Of a stretch of 64,000 bases of DNA, positions 17,820-26,939 are shown piece after piece (position 1 is the first letter of the stretch; the number at the start of each line of letters is the position of its first letter). The DNA is from Lysinibacillus fusiformis (GTDB lineage Bacteria; Bacillota; Bacilli; Bacillales_A; Planococcaceae). The translations under genes were made by a program, and so were the position numbers. The stretch lies in assembly GCA_030027265.1 (NCBI GenBank), contig JASENG010000003.1, forward strand, positions 62,001 to 126,000, read 5' to 3'. The notes under the pieces were generated by a model. The model saw nothing but the letters and a program-made list of their open reading frames with translations. It was not told where the DNA came from and made no database searches.

Positions 17820-19523
17820 GTGGGTAAAATTTTCAAACTATTCAAATTTGACTCAATTCGCAAAAAAATCTTAGTCAGCTTTGCATTAGTAGTCATGTTT
17901 ACAGCTATTTACGGCATTTTATCTTATTTAATCAATGCTTCCTTAATGAATTCATCGAAAGAGATCATTGATGAAAAGCTTGTCATACTAAATGCAGAAA
18001 ATGCACTCGCAGAATCTATTAACGTACGTGCCTCGGCAGCTAGAGCATATGTATTAAAAGGCGATGAATCCTATAAGGAGCTGTTTTATGAATACAGCGG
18101 GCAAGCTGATGAAAGCATTGAGATTATTAAAAACACCGAGCATTTCACTTTAGTTCAAAATGCCATTTTTACCGCAGCAAACTGGAATAAATTTATTGAA
18201 GAACAGGTATTTGCAGTATATGATGCAGGAAATATCGAAGACGCCATGTTTAATATCACCATGAGGGATTCAGATGTAGAAGCCATTCGCTCACAATTTG
18301 AAGCAGTTGCACAGCAAACAGAAAAGCAAATTATTGAAATTGGCCATACGATGATTGACAATACAGAAAATGCCAAGCTACTTCTTATTGTCATGTCCTT
18401 AATTATTATCCTTGTAGCTATTACAACCCAAATCGTCCTATCTTCCATGGTCTCAAAACCAGTTGTTCGATTAATGAAACAAATGAACAAAATTACAGGT
18501 GGGCAATTAGATGTAGAGCCCCTACCCATCTTGACAAACGATGAATTTGGTAAACTATCTGCTTCTACCAATGAAATGACAGAACAGTTAAAGTCCATTA
18601 TCGGTCAAATTCAGTTCGTATCTTCGAATGTTGAAAATAGTAGTTTAAGCTTGAAGCTATCCGCCTCTGAGGTTACAGCGGGGACACAGCAAACTGCCAT
18701 TACAGTTGGGCAAATTGCCGAAGGAACAGAAGAACAAGCATCAAGTACAATGGAGCTTCGAAGTGCAATGACCACTTTTGCCGGTCAAATTGAGGAAGCA
18801 AATAATTATAGTCAAAAAGTATATCAGCATTCAGAGACTGTCAAAGATATTACGGAGAACGGTCGCCAGCTGATGACGGAAACTAATTCACAGATCGAGA
18901 AAATCAATACGATTGTCAAAACTGCCGTAGCAAAGGTTGAAAATTTGAATGAACAATCCAAACAAATCACAAACCTTGTCAAAGTGATTACAGACATTGC
19001 TGACCAAACGAATCTGCTGGCTTTAAATGCAGCAATCGAGGCGGCAAGAGCTGGAGAACATGGGAAAAGCTTTGCAGTAGTGGCAGATGAAGTGAAAAAA
19101 TTAGCTGAACAAGTCTCTCTTTCTGTTTCAAGCATTTCCACGATTGTTACGAACATTCAGCAAGAAACAAATGAAGTAACCACTTCTTTAATGGCAGGGT
19201 ATAACGAAGTGGTAAAAGGCTCTGAACAAACGAACCTATCAAAAGAAACGTTTGAACAAATTTCGCTGGCGATCACTGAAATGGTGGCCAATATCCAAAC
19301 AGTTGCTGCAAACCTAGAAAATATTCAGCAGCAAACGCAAAGCATCGATACTTCGATTGAAACAATCGCCAGCGTATCTGAACAATCCGCTGCAAGCTCT
19401 GAAGAAGCTTCCGCAACCGTAGAAGAAGTAGCTTCTTCAATGGAACAAGTTTCTTCCAATGCAGATGAACTCGCTTCTAATGCGGAACAACTGAACGAAC
19501 TGGTTAAACAATTTAAAATTTAA
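17820..19523 (+). CDS. Methyl-accepting chemotaxis protein
   Basis: The GTG at 17820 is preferred as start because GGAAGGGAG lies 8 bp before it; an upstream TTG at 17787 has no ribosome site. The roughly 567-residue protein has a first membrane segment near residues 18-40, an extracellular helical sensor of about 150 residues (four-helix-bundle type), a second membrane segment ([15 protein letters not shown] region), a HAMP domain, and a long cytoplasmic signalling coil. The hairpin tip reads [24 protein letters not shown] with [14 protein letters not shown], the universal MCP signature. It passes attractant signals to CheA/CheW. The ligand is unknown; position next to rbs suggests but does not show ribose sensing. 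Confidence 0.88.
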   Translation: MGKIFKLFKFDSIRKKILVSFALVVMFTAIYGILSYLINASLMNSSKEIIDEKLVILNAENALAESINVRASAARAYVLKGDESYKELFYEYSGQADESIEIIKNTEHFTLVQNAIFTAANWNKFIEEQVFAVYDAGNIEDAMFNITMRDSDVEAIRSQFEAVAQQTEKQIIEIGHTMIDNTENAKLLLIVMSLIIILVAITTQIVLSSMVSKPVVRLMKQMNKITGGQLDVEPLPILTNDEFGKLSASTNEMTEQLKSIIGQIQFVSSNVENSSLSLKLSASEVTAGTQQTAITVGQIAEGTEEQASSTMELRSAMTTFAGQIEEANNYSQKVYQHSETVKDITENGRQLMTETNSQIEKINTIVKTAVAKVENLNEQSKQITNLVKVITDIADQTNLLALNAAIEAARAGEHGKSFAVVADEVKKLAEQVSLSVSSISTIVTNIQQETNEVTTSLMAGYNEVVKGSEQTNLSKETFEQISLAITEMVANIQTVAANLENIQQQTQSIDTSIETIASVSEQSAASSEEASATVEEVASSMEQVSSNADELASNAEQLNELVKQFKI

Positions 19524-19617
19524 TCGATATAGAAGAATATTCTTCTATGAATCTAAAGGTTCATGAGTGGACGAAGGAGACAACCAACACAGTATGCGAG
19601 CGTTTGTCTACAGTCTG

Positions 19618-19649
19618 AAAGGCAGCCCCATAAAAGGAGCTGCCTTTTT
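19618..19649 (+). terminator. Terminator after the chemoreceptor gene
   Basis: AAAGGCAGC-CCC pairs with GG-A-GCTGCCTTT and is followed by a T run on the + strand. It separates this gene from the convergent TIMP-like gene. Confidence 0.8.
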
Positions 19650-19651
19650 AG

Positions 19652-20230
19652 TTATCTAGCATTCTTTTTAACAATCATATAACTAGCCATAATGATGAAA
19701 AACACAGCTGCGGCAAATATCGTAATCGACATAGTCATCGAGGATTCGGTGCCAGCAACCTTATCACCAGTTTCTAGATTCACTGCTATAGAAGGCTCTT
19801 TCCCATCCCCTAACGCTGTCAAATCATCAGCTGCATTGGCTAATAGTGTTGTTTTTGAGCAAAGACTAACAGACTTCTTTCCATCATTTTCATTTCCATA
19901 GACTAAATATTCATTATCAATTGTGAAATTGAACCCACAACTTGCTGAGTCTCGTTCTGTATAAATAAGGATTTCTGTTTCGTCTACACCCTTCCATGTG
20001 TGCGATACATCAAAATGTAATTCCAGCAAATCTGCCGAGGACTTTTCAGCAGCATCTGCTTTCGGATCCCTAATTTCTATTACCTTGCCGGAGAAAACAA
20101 AGTCACTTCTTTCTAATTCCTCAACTGCTGTACCTGGCTCAATACAAGAACAGGCATAACTGGAAGTTGTAGAAAAATTAACGATAAAAGGAAATACTAA
20201 AAGAAAAACAATAAGCAGTTTTATTTTCAT
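19652..20230 (-). CDS. Secreted TIMP-like (netrin-fold) protein with C-terminal membrane anchor
   Basis: The 192-residue product has a signal peptide (about 1-26) ending SSYA, after which the mature protein would start CSC. A mature N-terminal Cys-X-Cys is the hallmark of tissue-inhibitor-of-metalloproteinase-like domains, in which the terminal Cys chelates a metalloprotease zinc. A beta-rich domain follows (HFDVSHTWKG, ILIYTERDSASCGFNF, EYLVYGNE), and a hydrophobic segment (about 168-187) plus basic tail would anchor the protein outside the membrane. Bacterial members are common but uncharacterised. It stands alone; neighbouring genes give no clue. Protease inhibition is only a family-based possibility. 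Confidence 0.7.
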   Translation of the reverse strand: MKIKLLIVFLLVFPFIVNFSTTSSYACSCIEPGTAVEELERSDFVFSGKVIEIRDPKADAAEKSSADLLELHFDVSHTWKGVDETEILIYTERDSASCGFNFTIDNEYLVYGNENDGKKSVSLCSKTTLLANAADDLTALGDGKEPSIAVNLETGDKVAGTESSMTMSITIFAAAVFFIIMASYMIVKKNAR

Positions 20231-20394
20231 GATGACATCCCCCCTTTACTAATTCGACTAAAGAATTGGAAATAAAGTTACAAAATAAGTGGATTTCTTC
20301 TTAGAATATCAAATTCTAGAAAAAAAGAAACTACCCCAAAAATGGATAGTTTCAAAATAGAATATGAATTTCTTTCACTTGATAGTTATCAAAT

Positions 20395-21174
20395 TTAGAT
20401 TTTCACAATTATACGTTTTGTCAGCTGACGAATAAGCCATAAACAGATTGTAATGACCAGGATGATGCCTACCATTGAAAGTACGATTGGAATCTCAAAA
20501 TCCTCTAAAAAGCTTGGTACATTCAATCCTAAGCTTGCTGATAATAAAATATCTTCTGCCTGTATGACTATAAAACCTATAACGATGGACAAAAGACCGC
20601 CTATAACACCCCATCTGCTAAATGCAGAGCCAATTAACCACCCTGCACAATAATAAGTAAAGATATTTAAAGCAAATATAAAGATTGCTAATAGCCAACT
20701 CGAACTTAGTTCAATATGGGGTGAAAAGATAACAGAAGTAACTAAATGTCCAATGATATTCCCGTCAGGATCATTAACATTATTTTCAAAAGAATCGATA
20801 TTAATTCGTAAGTTCAATAAGTTAAGAATTAAACTAAACAAGCTTGTTACAATTGCGCTGACTATTGGTATTGCTATTGATAGCCCTATAGTTCCCAAGA
20901 TTGCCCCTTTAAAATAATCCTTTCTCGTGACACCATTTCCTACATAATGTGGTATAAAACCAATTGCAGAAATAATTCCAATTACCAACATAAAGATATT
21001 CGCTGCTATAAATGTAGCATCAAAAAACGCATTTACTTCATGATCACTAAAAGTAGCTGTAACTATTTTTATAATTTGAACAATTAGCATCACTCCTAAA
21101 AAACCAGCTGCCCACATCCCTTGCACAAAAAACATATCACTTGCTACTTTTGTAAAATTTCTTGGCTGATTCAC
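20395..21174 (-). CDS. ABC-2-type membrane protein partner of the YtrB-like ATPase
   Basis: This 259-residue protein has about six membrane segments (near 20-40, 55-75, 95-120, 148-172, 178-200, 222-245) and no enzymatic motif. It directly follows, with 1 bp between stop and start, an ABC ATPase gene and a GntR regulator, the arrangement of YtrA-type operons in which one or two membrane proteins of this kind complete the transporter. The GNGVTRKDYFKG cytoplasmic loop after segment 2 resembles the coupling loops of ABC-2 permeases. The substrate is unknown; such systems in Bacillales respond to cell-wall-active compounds. Confidence 0.65.
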   Translation of the reverse strand: MNQPRNFTKVASDMFFVQGMWAAGFLGVMLIVQIIKIVTATFSDHEVNAFFDATFIAANIFMLVIGIISAIGFIPHYVGNGVTRKDYFKGAILGTIGLSIAIPIVSAIVTSLFSLILNLLNLRINIDSFENNVNDPDGNIIGHLVTSVIFSPHIELSSSWLLAIFIFALNIFTYYCAGWLIGSAFSRWGVIGGLLSIVIGFIVIQAEDILLSASLGLNVPSFLEDFEIPIVLSMVGIILVITICLWLIRQLTKRIIVKI

Positions 21175-21175
21175 C

Positions 21176-22048
21176 TTATTCCTCCCCTTCCGTCAAGTGA
21201 ATAAATAAGTCCTGCAGTGAAAGCGGGCCTATTTCAAGTCCTTTTGCTATTGCTGCTTTTCGCTCTGCTTCACTAATTTCTCCATAAACCATCACAGATT
21301 TCGTATTGCCTAATTGTTTCGTGTTCAGTTGTTGTTTTTCTTGAACAAATGAATCTACTTCTTCAGCGGGACCAGTGATAGAGGCTCCTTTTGCAACAAG
21401 AGTTTCGTAGTTTTCTTGTAGCACCAGCTCACCCTTGTTTATAATTAATACCTCTTCAAATAAATATTCCATTTCAGATACAAGGTGTGTTGAGACAATA
21501 ATCATACGTGGATGCTCAGATTGATCTACCAATAGCTCCTGATAGAAAATTTCCCTCGTTGGGGCATCCATGCCATTGTATGCTTCATCGAAAATCGTGA
21601 TAGGTGCACGACTAGCTAAACCAATCGTGACCATTACAGCAGATTGCTTTCCTTTTGAAAGCTGTTTTAACGGTTTATCAGTAGGCAGCTTAAATTTTTG
21701 AACGAGATGATTTGCATATTCAAGATCAAAATATGGACGATACTTGCTTACATCCTCCAAAGTATTCTTCAAGTTTTCTGTTTCATCTTTAAAATCTTTG
21801 TTATAGACAAAATTTACATGCTGCATAATTTTTGCATTTTCAAACGGATTTTCTCCTTCGATTGTAATGCTGCCACTTGAAGGCTCACGAAATGAAGCTA
21901 ACAAAGATAATAAGGTTGTTTTACCTGCACCATTTCTCCCTAATAGTCCATAAACTTTATTTTCATTTAACGTAAATGAAATATCCTTTAAGGCGGTTTG
22001 AGCTCGATACTGTACCGAAAGGTTTTTTACTTCGATTCGCAAAATCAT
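21176..22048 (-). CDS. ABC transporter ATPase, YtrB-like
   Basis: A single-cassette ATPase of 290 residues: Walker A GRNGAGKTT at about 37-45, a slightly degenerate signature LSKGKQSAV, Walker B ITIFDEAYNGMD and the switch His in IIVSTHLVSEME. The C-terminal 70 residues are the extension seen in ABC-2 ATPases. It probably works with the membrane protein that follows. Its start overlaps the GntR gene stop by 4 bp, so expression of regulator and transporter is coupled. The unusual DEAYNG in place of DEPT is typical for the YtrB subgroup. Confidence 0.8.
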   Translation of the reverse strand: MILRIEVKNLSVQYRAQTALKDISFTLNENKVYGLLGRNGAGKTTLLSLLASFREPSSGSITIEGENPFENAKIMQHVNFVYNKDFKDETENLKNTLEDVSKYRPYFDLEYANHLVQKFKLPTDKPLKQLSKGKQSAVMVTIGLASRAPITIFDEAYNGMDAPTREIFYQELLVDQSEHPRMIIVSTHLVSEMEYLFEEVLIINKGELVLQENYETLVAKGASITGPAEEVDSFVQEKQQLNTKQLGNTKSVMVYGEISEAERKAAIAKGLEIGPLSLQDLFIHLTEGEE

Positions 22049-22428
22049 ACACTTCCTTTACATTTTTTGATAAGTTCTAATAACTCTTGATCAGTGATTC
22101 CTAATTTACTGGCTTCTTGTACAAGCCCAACAACATAATTATCGAAAAAGGCGTCTTTTCTCTTTTGCACCAGTATTTCTCTTGCTCCTTCGGCAACAAA
22201 CATTCCAATTCCCCTTTTTTTATAAAGGATACCTTCTTCCACCAATTGATTGACCCCTTTCGAAACAGTTGCATGATTGATCTTATAAAAATTTACAAGC
22301 TGTGTTGTTGAAGGTGCTTGTTCCCCTTCTTTTAACTGATTGTTTACAATTTGATCCTCAATTTTTTCCCGAATTTGCAAATAGATCGGTTTATCTTGAT
22401 CAAACAAATTACTCAATGGTATCACCAC
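22045..22428 (-). CDS. GntR-family regulator, YtrA subfamily
   Basis: The 127-residue protein is short, as in the YtrA subfamily: a winged helix (QIREKIEDQIVNNQLKEG, APSTTQLVNFYKINHATVSKGV) and a small C-terminal dimerisation helix pair without a ligand-binding domain. YtrA proteins repress their own transporter operon and respond to cell-envelope stress. The gene is first in the operon with the ATPase and membrane protein. A palindrome at 22469-22490 upstream is a likely operator. Confidence 0.82.
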   Translation of the reverse strand: MVIPLSNLFDQDKPIYLQIREKIEDQIVNNQLKEGEQAPSTTQLVNFYKINHATVSKGVNQLVEEGILYKKRGIGMFVAEGAREILVQKRKDAFFDNYVVGLVQEASKLGITDQELLELIKKCKGSV

Positions 22429-22468
22429 TTTTCAATTTATACAGTTTTAGTTATTTAATGGTTAAACA

Positions 22469-22490
22469 GTTATACACTTATGTATATAAC
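22469..22490 (-). promoter_or_regulatory. Candidate GntR/YtrA operator
   Basis: A 22-bp palindrome with perfect outer arms GTTATA/TATAAC and a partly symmetrical centre lies 41-62 bp upstream of the regulator start. Long palindromes are typical of YtrA operators. Function is inferred from symmetry and position. Confidence 0.45.
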
Positions 22491-22548
22491 CATAACAGTA
22501 TATGATTTCTCAGTCAATAAAATTAACCTTACCTGGGTGGCGAATTAT

Positions 22549-22589
22549 AAAAAAATGCCTCAAAAGCTGCTGTTGCAACCTTGAGACAT
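22549..22589 (-). terminator. Terminator of the ABC exporter gene
   Basis: On the - strand TGTCTCAAGGTTGC pairs with GCAGCTTTTGAGGCA, mainly through TG-CTCAA/TTGAG-CA and GTTGC/GCAGC, followed by a run of seven T. It begins 15 bp after the exporter stop. Confidence 0.75.
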
Positions 22590-22603
22590 GATAAAAGCCA
22601 CTA

Positions 22604-24331
22604 TTAAGTTAATTGCTGTTCAGCATATTGGCGATATAATTCATGGGACTCCGTTAATTGTTCATGGGTACCCATGCCGGTGATCTGCCCTTTTTCAATA
22701 AAAATGATTTTGTCCGCATCAACGATTGTTGAAAGTCTGTGCGCAATTACGAAGGTTGTACGGCCCACCATCAGTCTTGATAATGCTTGTTGGACAACAC
22801 TTTCAGATTGACTATCCAGACTTGCTGTTGCTTCATCCATCAGCAGGATTTTAGGATCCCGTAAAAATGCGCGAGCGATGGCAATTCGTTGTTTTTGACC
22901 ACCTGATAGTTTAACGCCACGCTCCCCGACTTCTGTATCAAGTCCATTTGTGAAGGAGCGAATGAATTCATCTGCATATGCCATTTTCGCTACTTCCCAA
23001 AGACGATCATCCGAAATCTCTCCATCTAGCCCATAACAAAGATTATCCCGAATGGTTCCAGACATCATCGCACTTTCCTGTGAAACATAACCGATTTGAC
23101 TTCTCCAAGACGCTAATGAAAGCTCATTGATCGGCGTGTTTCCTACCTTAATTACCCCGGATGACGGGTTATAATAACGTTCCAGAATCGCAAACAAGGT
23201 GGTTTTACCCCCGCCACTCGGCCCTGCAAATGCAATCATTTCGCCTGGATTCGCTTCAAATGATACATTGTGAATAACTGGCTCGTCTTCATTATAGGCA
23301 TAAGACACATTGATCACTTGAATCGGCTCATTTTTGATATCCATTTCAATGCCTTCTTGGCCGTCTTCATGAGGCAGTTCCAAAATATTGATAATTCGCT
23401 CTGTTGCCCCTTTTGCTTTTTGAAGCTGTGTAAAGAACATGGCAAAGGAAGTGATAGGGAAAATAATCTGGAATAGATATAACAAGAATGCAACTAGTGA
23501 CCCTGTCGACATCGTTCCTTCTGCCACACGAATTCCGCCATATCCAATAATCATCACGATGACAAACATTACAACCGTGTACATAAATGGTCCAATTAAA
23601 GCGAAAATCTTTGCTTCCTTCAAGCCGAATTTTAAAAGAGAACGAATGCCTTTCTCTCCCTTTTGCTCCTCGAACAGTTCTGCATTGGAAGATTTCATTA
23701 AACGGATTTCACTAATCGTTTGTTGAATATTTCCGGAGAATACTGCCGTTTCATCCTGTAAGCCTTTTGATATTTTCGCCATTTTAGAACCTAGCGGAAC
23801 CATAATCGCCACTGTGATAGGCACAGAAATCAACATAATTAATGTCATTTTCCAATCCATTATAAATAGAATAATCACCGCACCAATAATTGAAATCAGG
23901 CCAGTGATAAATTGCGGGAAATGCTGGGAGATCAAATCCTTTACAATTCCTGTATCATTCACAACTCTACTAACCGATTCTCCACTTTGTTGTGTATCAA
24001 AATAAGATACGGGTAATCGAATCATTTTTAGCCACATTTTTTCTCTCATATTCGCTACTACTTTTTGGCCCACGTAAGCAAGCAAATATGTCGAAACACC
24101 ATCAATTACTGCTTGAAGGATAAAAACTCCTACAATCAGAACGATTAAACCTGTACTAACTGTTGATAAAGAAAATCCATCGACAAATTCCCTGGTCAGT
24201 ATAGGAATGGTTAGACCGACAATCGTTGTAATCAAACTAAAGATTAACCCAAAAGTAAGCGCAGCTTTAGGGACACCGATTGAGAATATCAATGATAAAA
24301 ATGGTTTGAGACTACTTTTTTGTTTATCCAT
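22604..24331 (-). CDS. Multidrug-type ABC exporter half-transporter (BmrA/LmrA-like)
   Basis: A 575-residue half-transporter: six membrane segments in about 1-310 followed by a nucleotide-binding domain with Walker A GPSGGGKTT (about 367-375), signature LSGGQKQRIAIARAF, Walker B ILLMDEATASLD and switch VIAHRLST. The fusion of membrane and ATPase parts and the length match BmrA (589 residues), which works as a homodimer exporting drugs and lipids. There is no partner half-transporter next to it, supporting a homodimer. The 190 bp upstream hold an unusual leader with an inverted repeat and short open frame. Substrate unknown. Confidence 0.85.
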   Translation of the reverse strand: MDKQKSSLKPFLSLIFSIGVPKAALTFGLIFSLITTIVGLTIPILTREFVDGFSLSTVSTGLIVLIVGVFILQAVIDGVSTYLLAYVGQKVVANMREKMWLKMIRLPVSYFDTQQSGESVSRVVNDTGIVKDLISQHFPQFITGLISIIGAVIILFIMDWKMTLIMLISVPITVAIMVPLGSKMAKISKGLQDETAVFSGNIQQTISEIRLMKSSNAELFEEQKGEKGIRSLLKFGLKEAKIFALIGPFMYTVVMFVIVMIIGYGGIRVAEGTMSTGSLVAFLLYLFQIIFPITSFAMFFTQLQKAKGATERIINILELPHEDGQEGIEMDIKNEPIQVINVSYAYNEDEPVIHNVSFEANPGEMIAFAGPSGGGKTTLFAILERYYNPSSGVIKVGNTPINELSLASWRSQIGYVSQESAMMSGTIRDNLCYGLDGEISDDRLWEVAKMAYADEFIRSFTNGLDTEVGERGVKLSGGQKQRIAIARAFLRDPKILLMDEATASLDSQSESVVQQALSRLMVGRTTFVIAHRLSTIVDADKIIFIEKGQITGMGTHEQLTESHELYRQYAEQQLT

Positions 24332-24378
24332 TTTTTAAAGCTCCTAATTCATATAATTTTATATTTTCATAGAGACCT

Positions 24379-24524
24379 GTATAAGATGCTTACTCGGCAG
24401 TAATTAGCTCGGGTAAACCTGTATCAACATCAGCCACTTGCACCGCCCCTTGTGGAGCCTTCTTATACTGGAAACTTTTACTATACAATGATACAACATA
24501 ATCACATATTTGGAATGGAATCAC
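24379..24524 (-). other. Leader region of the ABC exporter: short open frame and flanking inverted repeat
   Basis: On the - strand an open frame from GTG 24524 to TAA at 24390-24392 (44 codons) has coding-like composition, ending GAVQVADVDTGLPELITAE, but has no ribosome site or ATG. The 8-bp arms GTATAAGA/TCTTATAC at 24461-24468 and 24379-24386 enclose its C-terminal half and stop codon. It ends 58 bp before the exporter start. It could be a leader peptide with attenuator structure, a structured RNA, or the 3' remnant of a lost gene. I do not recognise it. Confidence 0.4.
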
Positions 24525-24600
24525 TCTGTATAACCATCAAATTATAAATTTTCAATATAACGGATGAACTAAGGGGATGCAAGCCTATAGTGTCCGAAAT

Positions 24601-24641
24601 AAAAAAACCTTAGAAATTAGATTTCTCTCTAATTTCTAAGG
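24601..24641 (-). terminator. Terminator of fhs
   Basis: CCTTAGAAATTAGA and TCTAATTTCTAAGG form a perfect 14-bp stem with a short loop, followed on the - strand by seven T. It lies 35 bp after the fhs stop. Confidence 0.9.
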
Positions 24642-24676
24642 GACAGTTCAATTATTTGAAATGCTATCTAAATTTT

Positions 24677-26350
24677 TTAAAATAAACCAAGTGCACGACC
24701 GTCTTCTGCCACGTCCATACGTAGGGCAGCTGGTTCTTTTGGCAATCCTGGCATGGTCATGATTTCTCCAGTTAAACAAACTAGGAACCCTGCACCCAAT
24801 TTTGGAATTACTTCTCGAACAGTAATCGTAAAGCCTTCTGGACGGCCTAATTGTTTAGGATCGTCTGATAATGAATACTGTGTTTTGGCCATACAAATCG
24901 GCAGATCGTCCCATTGCAATTTCTGTATTTGCGCAATTTGCTTTTTCGCTTTTTCGGTGAATTGTACGCCATTGCCCCCGTAAACCTTTTGAACAACTGA
25001 TGTGATTTTTTGTTCAATCGACTCATGCGTGTCGTATAAAGGAGCAAAGTTTTGTGGTGTTTGGAGAACTTCCAGCACTTGCTGAGCAAGCTCAATTCCC
25101 CCTTTGCCGCCTTCCTCCCAGACATTAGTTCGGGCAATTCGGACACCATTTGCACGTGCCCAATTTAAAATTGTTTCAAGTTCCGCTTCTGAATCCGTAA
25201 CAAATCGATTTAATGCCACCACAGGCTCTACACCAAATTGACGGATAGTATCAATATGTTTTTCCAAGTTGGGAATTCCCTTTTCCAATGCCTCTACGTT
25301 TTCATTTGATAGCTCAGTCTTTGATAAGCCGCCGTGCATTTTCAGAGCACGAATCGTAGTAACGACAACTACTGCATCAGGAGCAAATCCACCTTGACGA
25401 GCTTTAATATTCATAAATTTTTCCGCACCTAAATCTGCACCAAATCCTGCCTCCGTTACAACAATATCAGCAAGCTTACGTGCCGTTTGAGTCGCAATAA
25501 TCGAATTACAGCCATGGGCAATATTAGCAAATGGTCCTCCATGAATAAGAGCTGGCGTCCCTTCGATCGTTTGAACCAGATTAGGTTTAAACGCATCCTT
25601 TAACAATAAAGTTAAAGCTCCTTCCACTCCTAGATCCCTTACAAATACAGGTTCTTTCAAATATGTGTAACCGATTACGATATTAGCAAGACGTTCTTTC
25701 AAATTTTCCAAACTTGTCGCTAAGCAAAAAATGGCCATAATTTCGGATGCTACCGTAATATCAAAACCATCTTCACGCGGCACCCCTTGAACAGGACCGC
25801 CTAATCCTACTATGATGTTACGAAGGGCACGGTCGTTGATATCTAATACCCTTTTCCAGATTATTCGTCTTGGATCGATTTGCAGTTCATTTCCTTGATG
25901 TATATGATTATCGATTAAAGCAGCTAACGCATTATTGGCAGCCGTAATTGCGTGGAGGTCACCTGTGAAATGCAAATTGATATCCTCCATTGGAACAACC
26001 TGTGAGTAGCCTCCACCTGTTGCTCCACCTTTAATGCCCATTACTGGACCAAGGGAAGGCTCACGTAGTGCCACAATCACATTTTGTTCCAGTTGCTTTA
26101 AAGCATCGGAAAGACCGACTGTGATTGTTGACTTTCCTTCTCCTGCTGGAGTAGGACTAGTAGCTGTAACTAGCACAACTTTTCCTTTAGTTCTTCCTGA
26201 AATTTTTGTTGTATCAATTTTAGCTTTATATTTCCCATACTGCTCAATCGCTTCGAGAGGAATATGAGCTGATGCTGCAATTTCAGTAATCGGCTTCATC
26301 TCAGTTTGACTTGCAATTTGTAAATCAGATAATGGTTTAGTTGATGTCAT
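24677..26350 (-). CDS. fhs: Formate--tetrahydrofolate ligase
   Basis: The enzyme makes 10-formyl-tetrahydrofolate from formate, THF and ATP, supplying one-carbon units for purines and fMet. The 557-residue protein has the FTHFS P-loop TPAGEGKST at about 67-75, the substrate region [33 protein letters not shown], and [13 protein letters not shown]. The length is normal for the bacterial homotetrameric enzyme. It is monocistronic, with a strong terminator. A pair of inverted CGAA motifs in its promoter suggests PurR control, in keeping with a purine-related role. Confidence 0.95.
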   Translation of the reverse strand: MTSTKPLSDLQIASQTEMKPITEIAASAHIPLEAIEQYGKYKAKIDTTKISGRTKGKVVLVTATSPTPAGEGKSTITVGLSDALKQLEQNVIVALREPSLGPVMGIKGGATGGGYSQVVPMEDINLHFTGDLHAITAANNALAALIDNHIHQGNELQIDPRRIIWKRVLDINDRALRNIIVGLGGPVQGVPREDGFDITVASEIMAIFCLATSLENLKERLANIVIGYTYLKEPVFVRDLGVEGALTLLLKDAFKPNLVQTIEGTPALIHGGPFANIAHGCNSIIATQTARKLADIVVTEAGFGADLGAEKFMNIKARQGGFAPDAVVVVTTIRALKMHGGLSKTELSNENVEALEKGIPNLEKHIDTIRQFGVEPVVALNRFVTDSEAELETILNWARANGVRIARTNVWEEGGKGGIELAQQVLEVLQTPQNFAPLYDTHESIEQKITSVVQKVYGGNGVQFTEKAKKQIAQIQKLQWDDLPICMAKTQYSLSDDPKQLGRPEGFTITVREVIPKLGAGFLVCLTGEIMTMPGLPKEPAALRMDVAEDGRALGLF

Positions 26351-26384
26351 AATTTTGCGCCTACTTTCTCTCTAATTCCATTTT

Positions 26385-26426
26385 ATTATAAACTGTTTAA
26401 AACGAACAAACAGGACAAGTTGTTCG
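26385..26426 (-). promoter_or_regulatory. fhs promoter with a PurR-box pair
   Basis: A - strand TATAAT lies at 26385-26390. Just upstream, CGAA (26403-26406) and TTCG (26423-26426) are inverted and 16 bp apart, within ACGAACAA and TTGTTCGT. Bacillus PurR binds two inverted CGAA-containing boxes 16-17 bp apart. The pair covers the -35 position, suited to repression. PurR control is inferred. Confidence 0.55.
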
Positions 26427-26433
26427 TATAAAA

Positions 26434-26472
26434 TGTCAAAATGTTGACACTATTACCACAATCATGTATATT
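26434..26472 (+). promoter_or_regulatory. csp promoter with consensus -35 inside a palindrome
   Basis: TTGACA (26444-26449), a 17-bp spacer and TATATT (26467-26472) form a near-ideal sigma-A promoter for the cold-shock gene. The -35 is the right half of the palindrome TGTCAAAATGTTGACA (26434-26449). Confidence 0.75.
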
Positions 26473-26530
26473 TTAAATCGTAATCGCTCCATATAATGCC
26501 ATACTAACGAAATAGGAGGAGAACGCCTCT

Positions 26531-26731
26531 ATGCACCAAGGAAAAGTGAAATGGTTCAATAATGAAAAGGGCTATGGTTTCATTGAATGCAACGATGGTG
26601 AAGACGTTTTCGTTCACTTCACTGGCATACAAGAAGAAGGCTTTCGTACGTTAGATGAGGGACAACCCGTAGAATTTGATATCGTTGAAGGTAATCGCGG
26701 TCCCCAAGCCTCAAATGTTGTTAAACTATAA
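26531..26731 (+). CDS. Cold-shock protein (CspA/CspB family)
   Basis: This 66-residue protein is a single cold-shock domain. RNP1 (KGYGFIE) lies at about residues 14-20 and RNP2 (VFVHF) at about 27-31, with the conserved GKVKWFN start and GPQASNV ending. It binds single-stranded RNA/DNA and melts mRNA structure, mainly in the cold or in stationary phase. The strong AGGAGGAG ribosome site is at about 26514-26521 and the 5' leader is about 50 nt, shorter than that of E. coli cspA. A terminator follows 8 bp after the stop. The paralog type (CspB, C or D) cannot be decided. Confidence 0.93.
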   Translation: MHQGKVKWFNNEKGYGFIECNDGEDVFVHFTGIQEEGFRTLDEGQPVEFDIVEGNRGPQASNVVKL

Positions 26732-26738
26732 GATGGTG

Positions 26739-26773
26739 CCAGTCAGACAAACAAGTAAGACTGGTTTTTTTAT
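26739..26773 (+). terminator. Terminator of the csp gene
   Basis: CCAGTC and GACTGG pair across a 14-nt loop and are followed by seven T. Confidence 0.8.
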
Positions 26774-26808
26774 TGTTTCTTTTGTTTTGTATTAAAATAT
26801 ATTATTTA

Positions 26809-26853
26809 GAGAAAATGAGGAATCGATAACTCGATACTTCATTTTCTTTTTTA
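26809..26853 (+). terminator. Second hairpin terminator downstream of csp
   Basis: AGAAAATGA with an inner TCGA pairs with TCGA and TCATTTTCT, followed by a T run on the + strand. It may be a back-up terminator for csp; the - strand has no T run after it, so it is unlikely to serve the convergent gene. Confidence 0.65.
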
Positions 26854-26939
26854 AGGATAGACAATATTGGCATCTTAAATAATTACCTAGAATGGCACCC
26901 TCAGTTTTTGGCTCATCTTAGATGATTAGATTAACTTTT

